64,000 bases of DNA from Candidatus Omnitrophota bacterium (GCA_028707125.1 JAQTUX010000001.1:186001-250000), one strand, 5' to 3'; positions 8,201 through 18,017 are shown, counted from the stretch's first letter. Notes: generated by a model not told the origin, from the sequence alone. A program made the numbers and translations.

Positions 8201-11046
8201 TCAATTTTATTCTTCAGAAAATAATCGGCACTCAGAATGAGCGCGCGCTCAAGCTTTTAAGCAGGGATATTGAGCGGATAAATTCCTTTGAGCCGCCGCT
8301 GGCCAAATTAACCGACCAGCAGCTTAAGGCAAAGACCGTTGAGTTCAAAGACAGGATCGCCGCCCGGGCGAAGGACTACGAGGCCGAGATAGAAGAGCTG
8401 CTGGCAGAACTGGCTGATACCGTGCCGGAAGAGCGGCAGAAGCTCAAGGAGAGGCTAAGGGGCCTGCGGAATATCGCCTTTGATGAGGTGATCCATGAGG
8501 CGTTCGCCGCCGTGCGCGAGGCCGGCCGCAGGAACATATCAATGAGGCATTTTGACGCGCAGTTGATCGGCGGGCTGGTCCTGCATTCGGGCAGGATCGC
8601 CGAGATGGCTACCGGCGAAGGCAAGACCCTTGTGGCCACATTGCCCGTCTACCTTAATGCCCTTCTGGGCAAAGGCGTGCATATCATTACCGTGAACGAC
8701 TACCTGGCAAGGCGCGACCGGGAGTGGATGGGGCCTATTTATGAGGCGCTGGGATTAAGCGTGGGAGTGATACAGCACGATATGAGCCCGGAACAGAGGC
8801 GCTTTGCCTATTCCTGCGATATCACTTACGGCACCAACAATGAATTCGGGTTTGATTATCTTCGGGACAATATGGTCATAGATAAAGACCAGATGGTGCA
8901 GAGGCCTTTTTACTACGCCGTAGTCGACGAGGTTGATTCCATCCTTATAGATGAAGCAAGGACGCCTTTGATCATATCCGGCCCGGCGGAAGAGTCCACG
9001 GATAAATATTATATTATTGACAAGATCATCCCGAAGTTGAAAGGCAGGATCATACTTGAGAAGGATGAGATAGACGCCAAATACCGGGGAGAGGACCTTT
9101 CCCAGGGCTACGACTATATAGTGGACGAGAAGGCGCATACCGCCCACCTTACCGCGGACGGGGAGGCAAAGGCCTGCCAGTTCATAGGTATAGACAATCT
9201 GCATGAGATCGACACGATGGAGTACCGCCACCACATCATTCAGGCGCTGCGCGCGCACAATCTCTACAAACGCGATGTTGATTACGTGGTCAAGGACGGC
9301 GAGGTGCTTATAGTTGATGAGTTTACCGGCCGGCTTATGCCGGGCAGGCGCTGGTCAGACGGGCTGCACCAGGCGGTTGAGGCCAAGGAGGGCGTGAAGA
9401 TAGAAAGGGAAAACCAGACCCTCGCCACCATAACGCTGCAGAACTATTTTAAGATGTATGAACGGCTCTCAGGCATGACCGGCACCGCCGCCACAGAGGC
9501 GCAGGAATTCAAGCACATATACGGGCTGGACGTTGTGACCATACCCACAAACAGGCCGCTTATCAGGACGACGTTCTCCGACGCGATCTATAAGACGCAG
9601 AATGAAAAGTTCAGCGCTGTGGTAGAGGAGATCGCCGAATGCAACAAAAAGGGCAGGCCTGTGTTGGTGGGGACGATCTCGATCGCGAAATCAGAGCATC
9701 TTTCCGAGCTGCTGAAAAGGAAAGGCATAGAGCATAATGTGCTGAACGCCAAATACCACGAAATGGAGGCCCAGATAGTGGCGCAGGCAGGGAGGTTCAA
9801 GGCGGTGACGATCGCCACCAATATGGCGGGCCGCGGCACCGACATACTCCTGGGCGGAAATCCCGAGTATATGGCAAAGAGCATCGCCTCCCAGCAGGGG
9901 CTTGACTACAATAATCCGGAACACAGGGATGGATACAGGGACATCCTCACTTCTTTAAAGGCCAAGGCCGAAAAGGAGCATAACGACGTCGTGGGCGTCG
10001 GAGGGCTGCATGTAATAGGCACGGAGAGGCATGAGGCAAGGCGCATAGATAATCAGTTGAGGGGCCGCACCGGCAGGCAGGGAGACCCCGGCTCTTCCAG
10101 GTTTTTCGTTTCCCTCGGGGACGACCTTATGCGGCTTTTTGGCTCCGACAGGATAGCCGGCCTGATGGAAAAATTAGGCATGGAAGAAGGCCAGGTAATT
10201 GAACACCCCTGGGTTACGAAATCAATTGAGATCGCGCAGAAGAGAGTGGAGCAGCATAATTTTGAGATACGCAAGCGCCTGCTGGAATACGACAATGTGA
10301 TGAACCGGCAGAGGGAGATAATATATAATCAAAGACGGGAGATACTGGAGGGCGAGGGGCCGGGTTTGGACATAGAAGATATGGTGTCCGAGGCGGTTGA
10401 CGGCCCGATAAACAGGTATCTGGCGGATAATTTAAGGCAGGATGAGTGGGACTGGGACGGCCTGTTGTCAGCGCTGCGGTTTACCTTTTCTCAGGCGCCG
10501 GAGGCGGATTCCGTTAAGTCGGGATCAAAAGAGGAGGCGCGGGAGAAGGTGATCCAATTCCTTATGGCGGGTTATCGCGCCAAGATCGCGTCCATGGGCC
10601 CATGGGGAGAGCATTTCCAGAAGATGGTATTTTTGCAGGTCATAGATACAAAATGGAAGGACCACCTTTACGCGATGGATAACCTGCGCGAGGGCATAGG
10701 GCTGCGCGCCTACGGCCAGCGCGACCCTTTGATCGAATATCAGCATGAGGGGTATCAGATGTTCCAGGAAATGATCGCCGGCATTAAGAACGAGGCAGTG
10801 GAGTTCCTGTTTAAGATACGGCCGGCGGAAACCAGACAGATAAAGGGGGTATTCACTTCCCTGCGGCAGGAATTCATACATCCTGAAGCCGGGGAAATAA
10901 AACAGGAACAGGGGCAAGCGCTCCCGTCCCGTCCCGCGCCTTTGCCGGCAAAGTCCGCACCGCATCCCGCCGAAAAAAAGGTCGGCAGAAACGACCCCTG
11001 CCCTTGCGGAAGCGGAAAAAAATATAAACGTTGCTGCGGAAAATGA
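8197..11046 (+). CDS. secA: Preprotein translocase ATPase SecA
   Basis: SecA of 949 residues is the motor that pushes unfolded preproteins through SecYEG. The Walker A motif is ATGEGKT (around 138-144), DEVDSIL is the DEAD-type box, MAGRGTDI and GRTGRQGD mark the second ATPase domain, and the C-terminus has the zinc motif [16 protein letters not shown] that contacts SecB or the ribosome. Relative to E. coli there is a charged helical insert at about 55-90, before the first ATPase motif. ATG 8197 overlaps the prfB stop, which implies translational coupling. Confidence 0.97.
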   Translation: MINFILQKIIGTQNERALKLLSRDIERINSFEPPLAKLTDQQLKAKTVEFKDRIAARAKDYEAEIEELLAELADTVPEERQKLKERLRGLRNIAFDEVIHEAFAAVREAGRRNISMRHFDAQLIGGLVLHSGRIAEMATGEGKTLVATLPVYLNALLGKGVHIITVNDYLARRDREWMGPIYEALGLSVGVIQHDMSPEQRRFAYSCDITYGTNNEFGFDYLRDNMVIDKDQMVQRPFYYAVVDEVDSILIDEARTPLIISGPAEESTDKYYIIDKIIPKLKGRIILEKDEIDAKYRGEDLSQGYDYIVDEKAHTAHLTADGEAKACQFIGIDNLHEIDTMEYRHHIIQALRAHNLYKRDVDYVVKDGEVLIVDEFTGRLMPGRRWSDGLHQAVEAKEGVKIERENQTLATITLQNYFKMYERLSGMTGTAATEAQEFKHIYGLDVVTIPTNRPLIRTTFSDAIYKTQNEKFSAVVEEIAECNKKGRPVLVGTISIAKSEHLSELLKRKGIEHNVLNAKYHEMEAQIVAQAGRFKAVTIATNMAGRGTDILLGGNPEYMAKSIASQQGLDYNNPEHRDGYRDILTSLKAKAEKEHNDVVGVGGLHVIGTERHEARRIDNQLRGRTGRQGDPGSSRFFVSLGDDLMRLFGSDRIAGLMEKLGMEEGQVIEHPWVTKSIEIAQKRVEQHNFEIRKRLLEYDNVMNRQREIIYNQRREILEGEGPGLDIEDMVSEAVDGPINRYLADNLRQDEWDWDGLLSALRFTFSQAPEADSVKSGSKEEAREKVIQFLMAGYRAKIASMGPWGEHFQKMVFLQVIDTKWKDHLYAMDNLREGIGLRAYGQRDPLIEYQHEGYQMFQEMIAGIKNEAVEFLFKIRPAETRQIKGVFTSLRQEFIHPEAGEIKQEQGQALPSRPAPLPAKSAPHPAEKKVGRNDPCPCGSGKKYKRCCGK

Positions 11047-11047
11047 A

Positions 11048-12505
11048 ATGAACTTCATTCTGAGCATTCTTTCCGGGGTAATGCTTGTTTTGGCATTTCC
11101 CGATCATGATCTATGGCTCCTGTCCTGGCTGGCCTTTATCCCCTTGTTCGCGGCGATAGAGGGAGGAAACGCCAGAGAACGATTCCTCCGCGCCTATATC
11201 ACCGGGATCATTTTTTTCTCCGGGACGATCTACTGGCTTACCAACGTTACGATCTTAGGCACAGCCCTCTTGATCCTGTATCTGTCTTTGTATTTCGGGT
11301 TATTCGGCATCATTTTTAATAAGGGCAGCCGCGGCTTTCAACTTTTTATTCTCCCCGCTGCCTGGGTGGTCCTGGAATATATCAGGTCGCATTTATTCAG
11401 CGGTTTTGGCTGGGCATTGCTGGGATATTCTCAGTACCTTAATCTCCCCGCGATCCAGATAGCCGATGTTACCGGCGCCTGGGGGGTTTCCTTTATCATT
11501 ATGATGTTCAACGCCGCGCTCTGGCAGGCAGTTTCCCGCCGGTGCCTTAAGGCGCCGGCAGCGCCGTTGCTGATAATCCTCTGTGTTCTTTTTTATGGTT
11601 TTTTCAAGTTGGATCAGCCGCTTGAAGGCAGAAGCGTCAGGGCCGCGCTTATTCAAGGCAACATCCCCCAGAGTTTGAAATGGCAGCCGGGGCAGGAGGA
11701 ATATATTTTCAACAGGTATTTTACATTGAGCCTTCATTCCTGCGACGATAAACCGGATATTATTATCTGGCCCGAATCCGCCGTAGTCAATTATCTGGAT
11801 TTAGACGCGCCTTTGCGCGGCCAGAATTTTTTCAGGGAGATAGCCGCGTTGACCAGGGAGATGGGTGTTCCGATTTTATTCGGAGCGGTTTCGCGGGGCA
11901 AAGAGGGATTCTTCAACAGCGCGCTGTTTTTACAGGGCGGGGAGTTAAAGGGTCAATATAACAAGATCCATCTTGTGCCTTTCGGCGAATATATACCTTT
12001 AAGAAAATACCTGCCGTTCTTAGAAACGGTCGTGCCTATCGGGGATTTCTCTTCCGGCAGCGAACCGGTCGTGTTTACTTCGGCGGAAGGGGCCGGCTTC
12101 TCCGTTTTGATCTGTTTTGAAGATACCCTGCCGGCGCTTTCGCGCGGATTTGTAAATCGCGGCGCGGAGTTTTTAGTTAATATAACAAACGATGCCTGGT
12201 TCGGCAAAAGCGGCGCTCCATATCAGCATCTTCAGGCGTCGGTATTTCGCGCCGTAGAGAACAGAAGGCCCCTGGCCAGGGCGGCCAATACGGGCGTTTC
12301 CGCGTTCATAGACCAGCGCGGCAGGATCGTTGATACCGTAAACAAAGCGGGCAAAGAGATATTTGTTGAAGGATTCAAGGTAAAAGATATAATCTTATCA
12401 TCGGGGCAAAAGAGCGTCTATACCCGCGTAGGCGACATATTCGTGCTCGGCTGCCTTATCCTGTGCTGCGCGCACCTTGTTTTGGGATGGAAGAGAAAAA
12501 AATAA
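11048..12505 (+). CDS. lnt: Apolipoprotein N-acyltransferase Lnt
   Basis: This 485-residue protein has an N-terminal half of about eight membrane helices and a C-terminal nitrilase-fold domain. The catalytic triad is visible as Glu243 (WPESAV), Lys306 (NKIHLVPFGEY) and Cys356 (VLICFED). Lnt adds the third acyl chain to lipoproteins in the inner membrane, the step before Lol export, so its presence supports a two-membrane cell. It starts 1 nt after the secA stop. Confidence 0.95.
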   Translation: MNFILSILSGVMLVLAFPDHDLWLLSWLAFIPLFAAIEGGNARERFLRAYITGIIFFSGTIYWLTNVTILGTALLILYLSLYFGLFGIIFNKGSRGFQLFILPAAWVVLEYIRSHLFSGFGWALLGYSQYLNLPAIQIADVTGAWGVSFIIMMFNAALWQAVSRRCLKAPAAPLLIILCVLFYGFFKLDQPLEGRSVRAALIQGNIPQSLKWQPGQEEYIFNRYFTLSLHSCDDKPDIIIWPESAVVNYLDLDAPLRGQNFFREIAALTREMGVPILFGAVSRGKEGFFNSALFLQGGELKGQYNKIHLVPFGEYIPLRKYLPFLETVVPIGDFSSGSEPVVFTSAEGAGFSVLICFEDTLPALSRGFVNRGAEFLVNITNDAWFGKSGAPYQHLQASVFRAVENRRPLARAANTGVSAFIDQRGRIVDTVNKAGKEIFVEGFKVKDIILSSGQKSVYTRVGDIFVLGCLILCCAHLVLGWKRKK

Positions 12506-12993
12506 ACCGCGTTTTATCCGTTATCCTTATCCTTCTGCCGCTTTTTCTTTTGTTGGCCCTGGGTTACGCCGACAAAAGGCCCATGGTCCGGCCATTACGA
12601 TGCGGGAATGAACTGGTTATAAGGACGGACTCCAGGGGCAAAGGGGTATTTAACGCGCCGAGGAACGGCCGCAGGCGGCATAAAGGTGTTGATTTGAGCG
12701 CCGCGGCAGGTGAGCCCGTGTATGCGGCGCGCGCCGGACTGGTCTTGCGCTCAGGGTTCCATAGGGGCCTGGGGCATTATGTGGAAATACGCCACCACGA
12801 CGGGTGGGTGACTATATACGGACATCTTAAGAGGCGGCTTGTAAAGAAGGGGCAGATGGTCGGGCAGGGCGCGTTGATAGGAGAGGTGGGGAAAAGCGGC
12901 AACGCGGATCACCCCGCGATGTCCGCGCACCTGCATTTGGAATTGCGCGATCCCAAGGGCGTTGCCGTAGACCCGATGCGGTACTTAGAGTAG
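12487..12993 (+). CDS. M23 (LytM-type) metallopeptidase, membrane-anchored
   Basis: ATG 12487 gives 168 residues and avoids an unlikely N-terminal extension; it overlaps lnt by 19 nt. A hydrophobic segment at about 9-27 serves as signal or anchor. The peptidase domain has the zinc ligands of the family: His65 and Asp69 in HKGVD, His148 and His150 in HLHLE, and the YGH histidine at 113. It should cut peptidoglycan cross-links in the periplasm, or activate amidases, since all zinc ligands are kept. Confidence 0.88.
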   Translation: MEEKKINRVLSVILILLPLFLLLALGYADKRPMVRPLRCGNELVIRTDSRGKGVFNAPRNGRRRHKGVDLSAAAGEPVYAARAGLVLRSGFHRGLGHYVEIRHHDGWVTIYGHLKRRLVKKGQMVGQGALIGEVGKSGNADHPAMSAHLHLELRDPKGVAVDPMRYLE

Positions 12994-13002
12994 GAGGCGG
13001 TT

Positions 13003-13488
13003 ATGGCAGAGATAAAATCAGTTAACATAGAGAAACCGGACGATGTGAACATCATCATAGGCCAGGCGCATTTTATCAAGACCGTTGAAGATATATATGA
13101 AACGCTGGTCAACGCGGTGCCCGGCATAAAATTCGGGCTTGCCTTCTGCGAGTCCTCAGGTAAGTGCCTGGTCAGGATAGAAGGCAATGACGAGGGCCTG
13201 AAACAGATCGCCGGTAAGAACGCATTGGCTCTCGGCTGCGGGCACTCTTTCATAATCGCTTTAAGGCAGGCATACCCGATCAATGTGCTTCCCGCTGTCA
13301 AGAATATCCCGGAGGTCTGCTCTATTTATTGCGCTACCGCCAACTCCGTGGAGGTGATCGTGGCCCAGGGCAGCGAAGGCAGGGGCATAATGGCGGTAAT
13401 TGACGGCTTATCGCCCAAAGGCGTGGAAGGCCCGGAAGACGTCAATTGGAGAAAAGACCTGTTGCGCAAATTAGGGTATAAAAGATAA
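13003..13488 (+). CDS. Adenosine-specific kinase family (DUF355) protein
   Basis: This 161-residue protein matches the PF04008 family: IEKPDDVNIIIGQAHFIKTVEDIYE near the N-terminus, GIKFGLAFCE, and the later stretch CSIYCATAN and GIMAVIDG. The archaeal members were described structurally as adenosine-specific kinases, but the cellular role in bacteria is unclear. It is spaced 9 nt from the peptidase gene with a GGAGGCGG ribosome site, and the next gene overlaps its stop by 1 nt. Confidence 0.8.
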   Translation: MAEIKSVNIEKPDDVNIIIGQAHFIKTVEDIYETLVNAVPGIKFGLAFCESSGKCLVRIEGNDEGLKQIAGKNALALGCGHSFIIALRQAYPINVLPAVKNIPEVCSIYCATANSVEVIVAQGSEGRGIMAVIDGLSPKGVEGPEDVNWRKDLLRKLGYKR

Positions 13489-14396
13489 TGGCTAAGGGAA
13501 GGGCGAAGATCATCAAGCGGCGCTCAGGCATTTGGGCGTTAAAGGCGGTATCCGGCATAGTGAACATCCTGCCGTTGCGGGCGGTATATTATTTCGCCGA
13601 CATATTTTCCCGCCTGGCGCTGCTGTTCGCGGTAAAACAGAAAAGGATCGCCCTGGAGGGCCTCGCTATCGCCTTCGGCAGAGACAGGTCAAAACAGGAG
13701 AGGAAGGAGATCGTGCGGGATTGCTTCGCGTTTATGGCAAAGGCCAGCCTTGAGATAATCTATTTTATAGGCAGGTTTGAGGCCTTAAAGGAGAAGGTAT
13801 CATTTGAGGGGCGGGAGAATCTGGATCAGGCGTTGGCCGCCGGAAACGGGGTTATCCTGGCCAGCGCGCATTTCGGTAATTTTCCCCTGATGTTAGCGCG
13901 GCTGGCCCTTGAAGGATACGCGACCAATGCTATAATAAAGCCGATGCGCGACGCGGGCGCGGAGGAATATTTCAACGCTTACCGCGGCAGGTGCGGCGTG
14001 AAAACCATATACAGCGTTCCCAGGAAGGAATGCGTGGATACGGCGCTTCGGGCGCTGCGTAACAACGAGATCGTTTTCATACCGCTGGACCAGAATTTCG
14101 GCACAGGCGGGGTATTCGTGGATTTCTTCGGAAGAAAGGCGGCAACCGCGACAGGCCCCGTAATTATGGCAATGCGCACAAACGCGGCGATATTGCCGGC
14201 ATTCATGGTAAGGCAGCCGGATGATACTCATAAGATCATCTTTGAGCCGCCCATGGAATTGGAAACAGGCAGCGATAGCGATCAGACAATACTTGTTAAT
14301 GTGCAGAAAATAACCAATATAATTGAGAGGTATATCAGGCGGTATCCGGCAGAATGGGGCTGGGTGCACCGGCGCTGGAAGAGCACGCCGAATTAA
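13488..14396 (+). CDS. Lipid A-type lysophospholipid acyltransferase
   Basis: This 302-residue LpxL/HtrB-family acyltransferase has one N-terminal hydrophobic segment and then the acyltransferase fold. The active-site block reads SAHFGNFP, so the family's H-x4-(D/E) box has Pro where the acidic residue usually sits. Other blocks are kept: PLDQNFGTGGVFVDFFG and the late PAEWGWVHRRWK. It would attach a secondary acyl chain to lipid A or a similar lipid at the inner membrane. Neighbours Lnt and MurJ fit an envelope role. The exact substrate is unknown. Confidence 0.82.
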   Translation: MAKGRAKIIKRRSGIWALKAVSGIVNILPLRAVYYFADIFSRLALLFAVKQKRIALEGLAIAFGRDRSKQERKEIVRDCFAFMAKASLEIIYFIGRFEALKEKVSFEGRENLDQALAAGNGVILASAHFGNFPLMLARLALEGYATNAIIKPMRDAGAEEYFNAYRGRCGVKTIYSVPRKECVDTALRALRNNEIVFIPLDQNFGTGGVFVDFFGRKAATATGPVIMAMRTNAAILPAFMVRQPDDTHKIIFEPPMELETGSDSDQTILVNVQKITNIIERYIRRYPAEWGWVHRRWKSTPN

Positions 14397-14407
14397 GGAG
14401 GAATAAG

Positions 14408-14851
14408 ATGAAGGTTGGCGAAATTATGACCAGGAAAGTAGTAACCCTGAAGCCGCAGGCCTCGGCTAAAGAGGCGGTGGAATTATTGTTTAAGAGGAAG
14501 ATAAGCGGCCTGCCGGTGGTGGATGACGATAACGTTGTCAAGGGCATGTTTACGGAAAAGGATATTATGAGCTATCTTCTGCCGGGCTATCTACAGACGG
14601 TAGGGAAATTTATTTATGAAGAGCATCCAAAGGGCATAGCCAAAAAAGTCCAGGAACTGGCAAACATCAAGGTGGGCGATATTATGCGTAAGGAAGTGGT
14701 AACGGTATTAGAGGATACCTTGCTTGTGGAGGTCAGCAGGATCATGCTTACTCAGAAAATACGGCGCGTCATCGTTGTAGATAAGGACAACCGGCTCCTG
14801 GGTATGGTCAGCCGCGGAGACGTGCTTAAGCGCTTCTTAGAAGGGGCTTGA
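14408..14851 (+). CDS. Tandem CBS-domain protein
   Basis: ATG 14408, behind AAGGAGG (14395-14401), gives 147 residues. Two CBS motifs are seen: KVGEIMTRKVVTLKP...GLPVVDDDNVVKGMFTEKDI and KVGDIMRKEVVTV...RRVIVVDKDNRLLGMVSRGDVLK. Such pairs bind adenine nucleotides and act as energy sensors, often on a partner protein. The gene for a transporter begins 1 nt after its stop, so it may regulate that transporter; this is inference from position. Confidence 0.85.
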   Translation: MKVGEIMTRKVVTLKPQASAKEAVELLFKRKISGLPVVDDDNVVKGMFTEKDIMSYLLPGYLQTVGKFIYEEHPKGIAKKVQELANIKVGDIMRKEVVTVLEDTLLVEVSRIMLTQKIRRVIVVDKDNRLLGMVSRGDVLKRFLEGA

Positions 14852-14852
14852 G

Positions 14853-16235
14853 ATGACAAAGAAATTTATTATATTAATATTGGTTTCTGCGGCGGCCATG
14901 TTCTCCTGCCGCCTGGCAGGATTGAATATGCATCAGTCGCTGGCAGTGGGCATACTGGCCTCTTCGGTGCTCGGCACGCTATTTTTCTGGGATTTCCGTT
15001 TGAGCTTCGCCTTTTTAGGGCTGTCAATATTGCTTCTGACAAGGACCATTGATATTGAGAACGCGATCAAATTCGCCTCGCTTGAGGTCATCCTGTTCCT
15101 GGTGGGCATGATGATCATTGTGGGCCTGCTGAAGGAATCAGGGTTCTTCGCCTGGATCGTAAGTTTGATCTTAAGGGTAAGAAAACTTACCGCCAACAAA
15201 TTCATCATAACGATTTCTTTGTTGTCCGCAGTGCTTTCCATGATGACCAGCGAGGTCGTCTCAATAATATTTATGGTCGCGGCCATACTTGAGATATGCG
15301 ATTATTTTGAGGTAGAACCGACGCCTTTTATCATTATCGCGGTTATGGCGACGAACATAGGAAGCGCCGGCACTTTGCTGGGCAACCCCATCGGCATCCT
15401 TATCGCCACAAAGGCGGGCTTGACGTTTGAGGATTTTCTGATCAAGGCCCTTCCTTTGTCGCTTGTGTGCCTTGTGGCGATGCTGTTCATTGTTGTGTTC
15501 TGGTTCCGCAAGGCCGTATCTGAGCTTGATTCCAGAATAAAAGAACTTGGCGCCAATGAGATATTGATAAAGCTGATATCGGTGCCGCCGGAGAAGGACC
15601 TCAAGATCTCCCTGGGCATATTCTGGCTGACATTGATGTTGATAGGTTTTCATCATAGATTTGAGATGATGCTGGGCCTGGAGGCAAATACAATGCTGCT
15701 GACTATGCCGTTGGTTTCAGCCGGGGCGATAATGATATGGAAATGGAAGAGGGCAAGGAGCTATGTTGAGCATGACGTGGAATGGTGGACGCTTTTGTTC
15801 TTTATGATGCTTTTTGCCCAGGCAGGCACGTTGAAATATACCGGCGCCAGCGACGTACTGGCGCAGCATCTGGTTTCCTGGGCAGGTTACGATATTAATA
15901 AACTCATAGGGGCTGTTGTATGGCTGGGCACATTTGGCTCCGCGCTGCTGGATAACGTTGTGCTGGTAGCGGCGTTTATCCCGGTCATTCAAGGCCTGGA
16001 GTCCATAAGCGCCCATATAGAGCCGTTATGGTGGGCGCTTTTGTTCGGGGGCTGCCTGGGCGGCAATGTAACCTTTATAGGTTCTACCGCGAACATAGTA
16101 GCCCTGGGGATCCTGGAAAAGGAACGCAACATAAAGGTGACTTTTCTCAAGTGGATCGGCATCGGTTTCGTCATAGGAACGATCACCACCCTGATCGTCT
16201 GGCTGGCGTTGATGTTTATTCCATTTTATCAGTAA
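14853..16235 (+). CDS. ArsB/NhaD-type (IT superfamily) ion transporter
   Basis: This 460-residue protein with about 11-12 membrane helices shows the inverted duplicated signatures of the ion transporter superfamily: TNIGSAGTLLGNPIGILIA in the first half and GGCLGGNVTFIGSTANIVA in the second, plus DNVVLVAAFIPVI. Relatives carry out Na+/H+ exchange (NhaD), arsenite export or dicarboxylate uptake. Arsenite is less likely without ars neighbours. The CBS protein upstream could gate it. Confidence 0.78.
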   Translation: MTKKFIILILVSAAAMFSCRLAGLNMHQSLAVGILASSVLGTLFFWDFRLSFAFLGLSILLLTRTIDIENAIKFASLEVILFLVGMMIIVGLLKESGFFAWIVSLILRVRKLTANKFIITISLLSAVLSMMTSEVVSIIFMVAAILEICDYFEVEPTPFIIIAVMATNIGSAGTLLGNPIGILIATKAGLTFEDFLIKALPLSLVCLVAMLFIVVFWFRKAVSELDSRIKELGANEILIKLISVPPEKDLKISLGIFWLTLMLIGFHHRFEMMLGLEANTMLLTMPLVSAGAIMIWKWKRARSYVEHDVEWWTLLFFMMLFAQAGTLKYTGASDVLAQHLVSWAGYDINKLIGAVVWLGTFGSALLDNVVLVAAFIPVIQGLESISAHIEPLWWALLFGGCLGGNVTFIGSTANIVALGILEKERNIKVTFLKWIGIGFVIGTITTLIVWLALMFIPFYQ

Positions 16236-16241
16236 TAAACT

Positions 16242-16853
16242 ATGAAAAAACTGAAAAGATACCTGATCGCCGGATTGCTCATCACTCTGCCGCTGGTTTT
16301 AAGCGCGTATCTTCTTGTGGCTCTTTTCAGATTTATGGACAACATTCTGGGCAGGTATCTGGCTGATTACCTGAGGCAGGAGATAGGGTTTTATGTCCCG
16401 GGCATGGGCTTGATCCTCTCCGTGATTTTGATCATCCTCGTCGGGTTCTTTGCCACGCATTTTTTAGGCAGGCATATAAAGGCCGACCTGGAAGGGCTCT
16501 TGTTGAGGATCCCGCTTTTAAACAATATCTACCCCCCCATCAAAGAAATAGTAAGGTTTTTTGTCTCGGAGGAGAAAAGGGTCAGATTCAACAGGGTGGT
16601 CCTGGCCCCTTATCCCAATAAAGATTCCTGGTCAGTCGGGTTTGTTACTAATGAGGGCTGGGCGGAGGCCAACAGGAAAACAGGAGAAGAACTGGTCAGC
16701 GTATTTATACCTTTTGTCCCCAGCCCCTTGAGCGGATTCTACGCCCTCCTGCCTAAGGCAGCGCTTATATCGCTTGATGTTTCTCCGGAAGACGCCCTTA
16801 AACTCATCGTTTCCGCGGGGTTGGTCGCCCCTCAAGCCAAAGGCAATAAATAG
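16242..16853 (+). CDS. DUF502 family membrane protein
   Basis: This 203-residue protein has two N-terminal membrane helices (around 8-30 and 55-78) and then a soluble domain with LRIPLLNNIYPPIKEI and a SVGFVTNEG motif typical of DUF502 (PF04367). The function of the family is not established. No SD is visible before ATG 16242, which lies 6 nt after the transporter gene, so expression may depend on coupling. Confidence 0.8.
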   Translation: MKKLKRYLIAGLLITLPLVLSAYLLVALFRFMDNILGRYLADYLRQEIGFYVPGMGLILSVILIILVGFFATHFLGRHIKADLEGLLLRIPLLNNIYPPIKEIVRFFVSEEKRVRFNRVVLAPYPNKDSWSVGFVTNEGWAEANRKTGEELVSVFIPFVPSPLSGFYALLPKAALISLDVSPEDALKLIVSAGLVAPQAKGNK

Positions 16854-16859
16854 GCCGAT

Positions 16860-17501
16860 ATGATCAAGCTGGCGATCTTTGATTTAGACGGTACTCTTAT
16901 AGATGCCTATACGGCGATAGGCAAAAGCGTAAATTTTGTGCTGAAGAAATTCGGCTGCCCCGCGCGGAAGAACTCCGTTATAAAAAGGGCCGTGGGCTGG
17001 GGTGACGAGAATCTGCTTAAGCCGTTTGTCAGGCCGCCTGATTTGCAGGCGGCGCTTGCGGCCTACCGCGGGCATCATTCAAAGTCATTGGTGAAATACT
17101 CCCGGCTTCTTCCTTGCGCGCTGAATGTCTTGAAGCGGCTCGATAACAGCGGATATAAGATCGCCGTTGCCTCTAACCGGCCCACGCGGTTTTCTAAAAT
17201 CCTGCTGAAACATTTAAAGATTGATAAGTATTTTGATTACGTGCTTTGCGCGGACAGGGTCAAGCGGCTAAAGCCGCATCCGCAGATATTAAACGCGATC
17301 ATGCGCAGGCTGAAGGTCGGCAAGGCTCACACGATCTATGTCGGCGATATGTTCATTGATGTTCAGGCGGGCAGGCGCGCCGGAGTAACCACCGTCGCCG
17401 TACTGGGCGGCTCAAGCAGCAAGGCAGAACTCAAGAGAGAACACCCCGATTTCATCCTCAAAAACGTCTGCGGCTTAATTCCAATCCTTAAGAATCGCTA
17501 A
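16860..17501 (+). CDS. HAD-family phosphatase (phosphoglycolate phosphatase-like)
   Basis: This 213-residue HAD hydrolase has motif I FDLDGTLID at residues 6-14, a C1 cap, motif II VASNRP, motif III Lys in KPHPQI, and motif IV GDMFIDVQAG. It closely resembles Gph/PgmB enzymes, which remove phosphate from 2-phosphoglycolate or sugar phosphates; the substrate cannot be told from sequence. It is the last gene of the envelope run and a hairpin follows. Confidence 0.85.
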   Translation: MIKLAIFDLDGTLIDAYTAIGKSVNFVLKKFGCPARKNSVIKRAVGWGDENLLKPFVRPPDLQAALAAYRGHHSKSLVKYSRLLPCALNVLKRLDNSGYKIAVASNRPTRFSKILLKHLKIDKYFDYVLCADRVKRLKPHPQILNAIMRRLKVGKAHTIYVGDMFIDVQAGRRAGVTTVAVLGGSSSKAELKREHPDFILKNVCGLIPILKNR

Positions 17502-17528
17502 CTCGTCATTGTGAGCCCGAAGATGCGT

Positions 17529-17554
17529 CGGGGCAGGCAGGACCCGCTGCCCCG
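17529..17554 (+). terminator. GC-rich hairpin after HAD gene
   Basis: An 8-bp stem CGGGGCAG/CTGCCCCG has a 10-nt loop. It ends in GTAAAG rather than a T-run, so termination would be weak. Just upstream (17503-17517) lies CGTCATTGTGAGCCC, a 15-mer that recurs before another hairpin at 39226. Confidence 0.45.
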
Positions 17555-17565
17555 TAAAGCTATAC

Positions 17566-17594
17566 TTGATTTTTGCGGCGATGTCTGATATAAA
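17566..17594 (+). promoter_or_regulatory. Promoter, predicted start at the yggT ATG
   Basis: TTGATT (17566-17571), a 17-nt spacer and TATAAA (17589-17594). Only 6 nt separate the -10 box from ATG 17601, so the transcript would be leaderless. There is no SD. Confidence 0.55.
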
Positions 17595-17600
17595 TATGGT

Positions 17601-17903
17601 ATGTTTATAGCGGCGAACTTCTTACGGGCGGCGGCGGGCGTGCTGGACCTGCTGCTCACCATACTTTACTGGCTGATCCTGGTCAGGGCGCTGATAAGCT
17701 GGGTGAACCCGGACCCGTTTAATCCCATAGTCCAGTTCCTTTATAAGGCGACAGAGCCGATACTGAATCCTATCAGGCGGATTTTGCCGTTCACTTATAC
17801 GGCGGGGATTGATTTTTCTCCGGTGGTAGCGTTCTTCGCGATTATTTTCTTGAAGGGCTTTATAGTGAAGTCGTTGATAGATCTAAGTTACAGGATAACA
17901 TAA
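17601..17903 (+). CDS. yggT: YggT family membrane protein
   Basis: This 100-residue protein has two membrane helices and the family motif RALISWVNPDPFNPIVQFLYKATEPILNPIR in the middle (only blocks of it are characteristic: SWVNPDP, ATEP, NPIR). YggT proteins have been linked to turgor and cell-division site processes. The start codon is the first base or nearly so of the predicted transcript. A tiny basic ORF follows after 11 nt. Confidence 0.88.
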   Translation: MFIAANFLRAAAGVLDLLLTILYWLILVRALISWVNPDPFNPIVQFLYKATEPILNPIRRILPFTYTAGIDFSPVVAFFAIIFLKGFIVKSLIDLSYRIT

Positions 17904-17914
17904 GGAAAGAATTC

Positions 17915-17995
17915 ATGAGCAAGCGTAAACGCAGAGGCAAACTTAACTGGCGCTCCAAGAAGGCGAATAAGGGCAGAAGGCCGAATTTAGGATAG
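17915..17995 (+). CDS. 26-residue highly basic peptide
   Basis: ATG 17915 is preceded by AAGGA (17902-17906) at good spacing. The peptide starts MSKRKRRGKLNW and ends RRPNLG; 12 of 26 residues are Lys or Arg, and there is one Trp and no acidic residue. It looks like a nucleic-acid or ribosome-binding peptide. The codon use (CGT, AAA, CGC, AAG) resembles ordinary genes, not chance sequence. I do not recognise the family, and coding status rests on SD, composition and position in the yggT unit. Confidence 0.5.
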   Translation: MSKRKRRGKLNWRSKKANKGRRPNLG

Positions 17996-18017
17996 TGCCG
18001 ACCGGCCTTTTGAGGCA

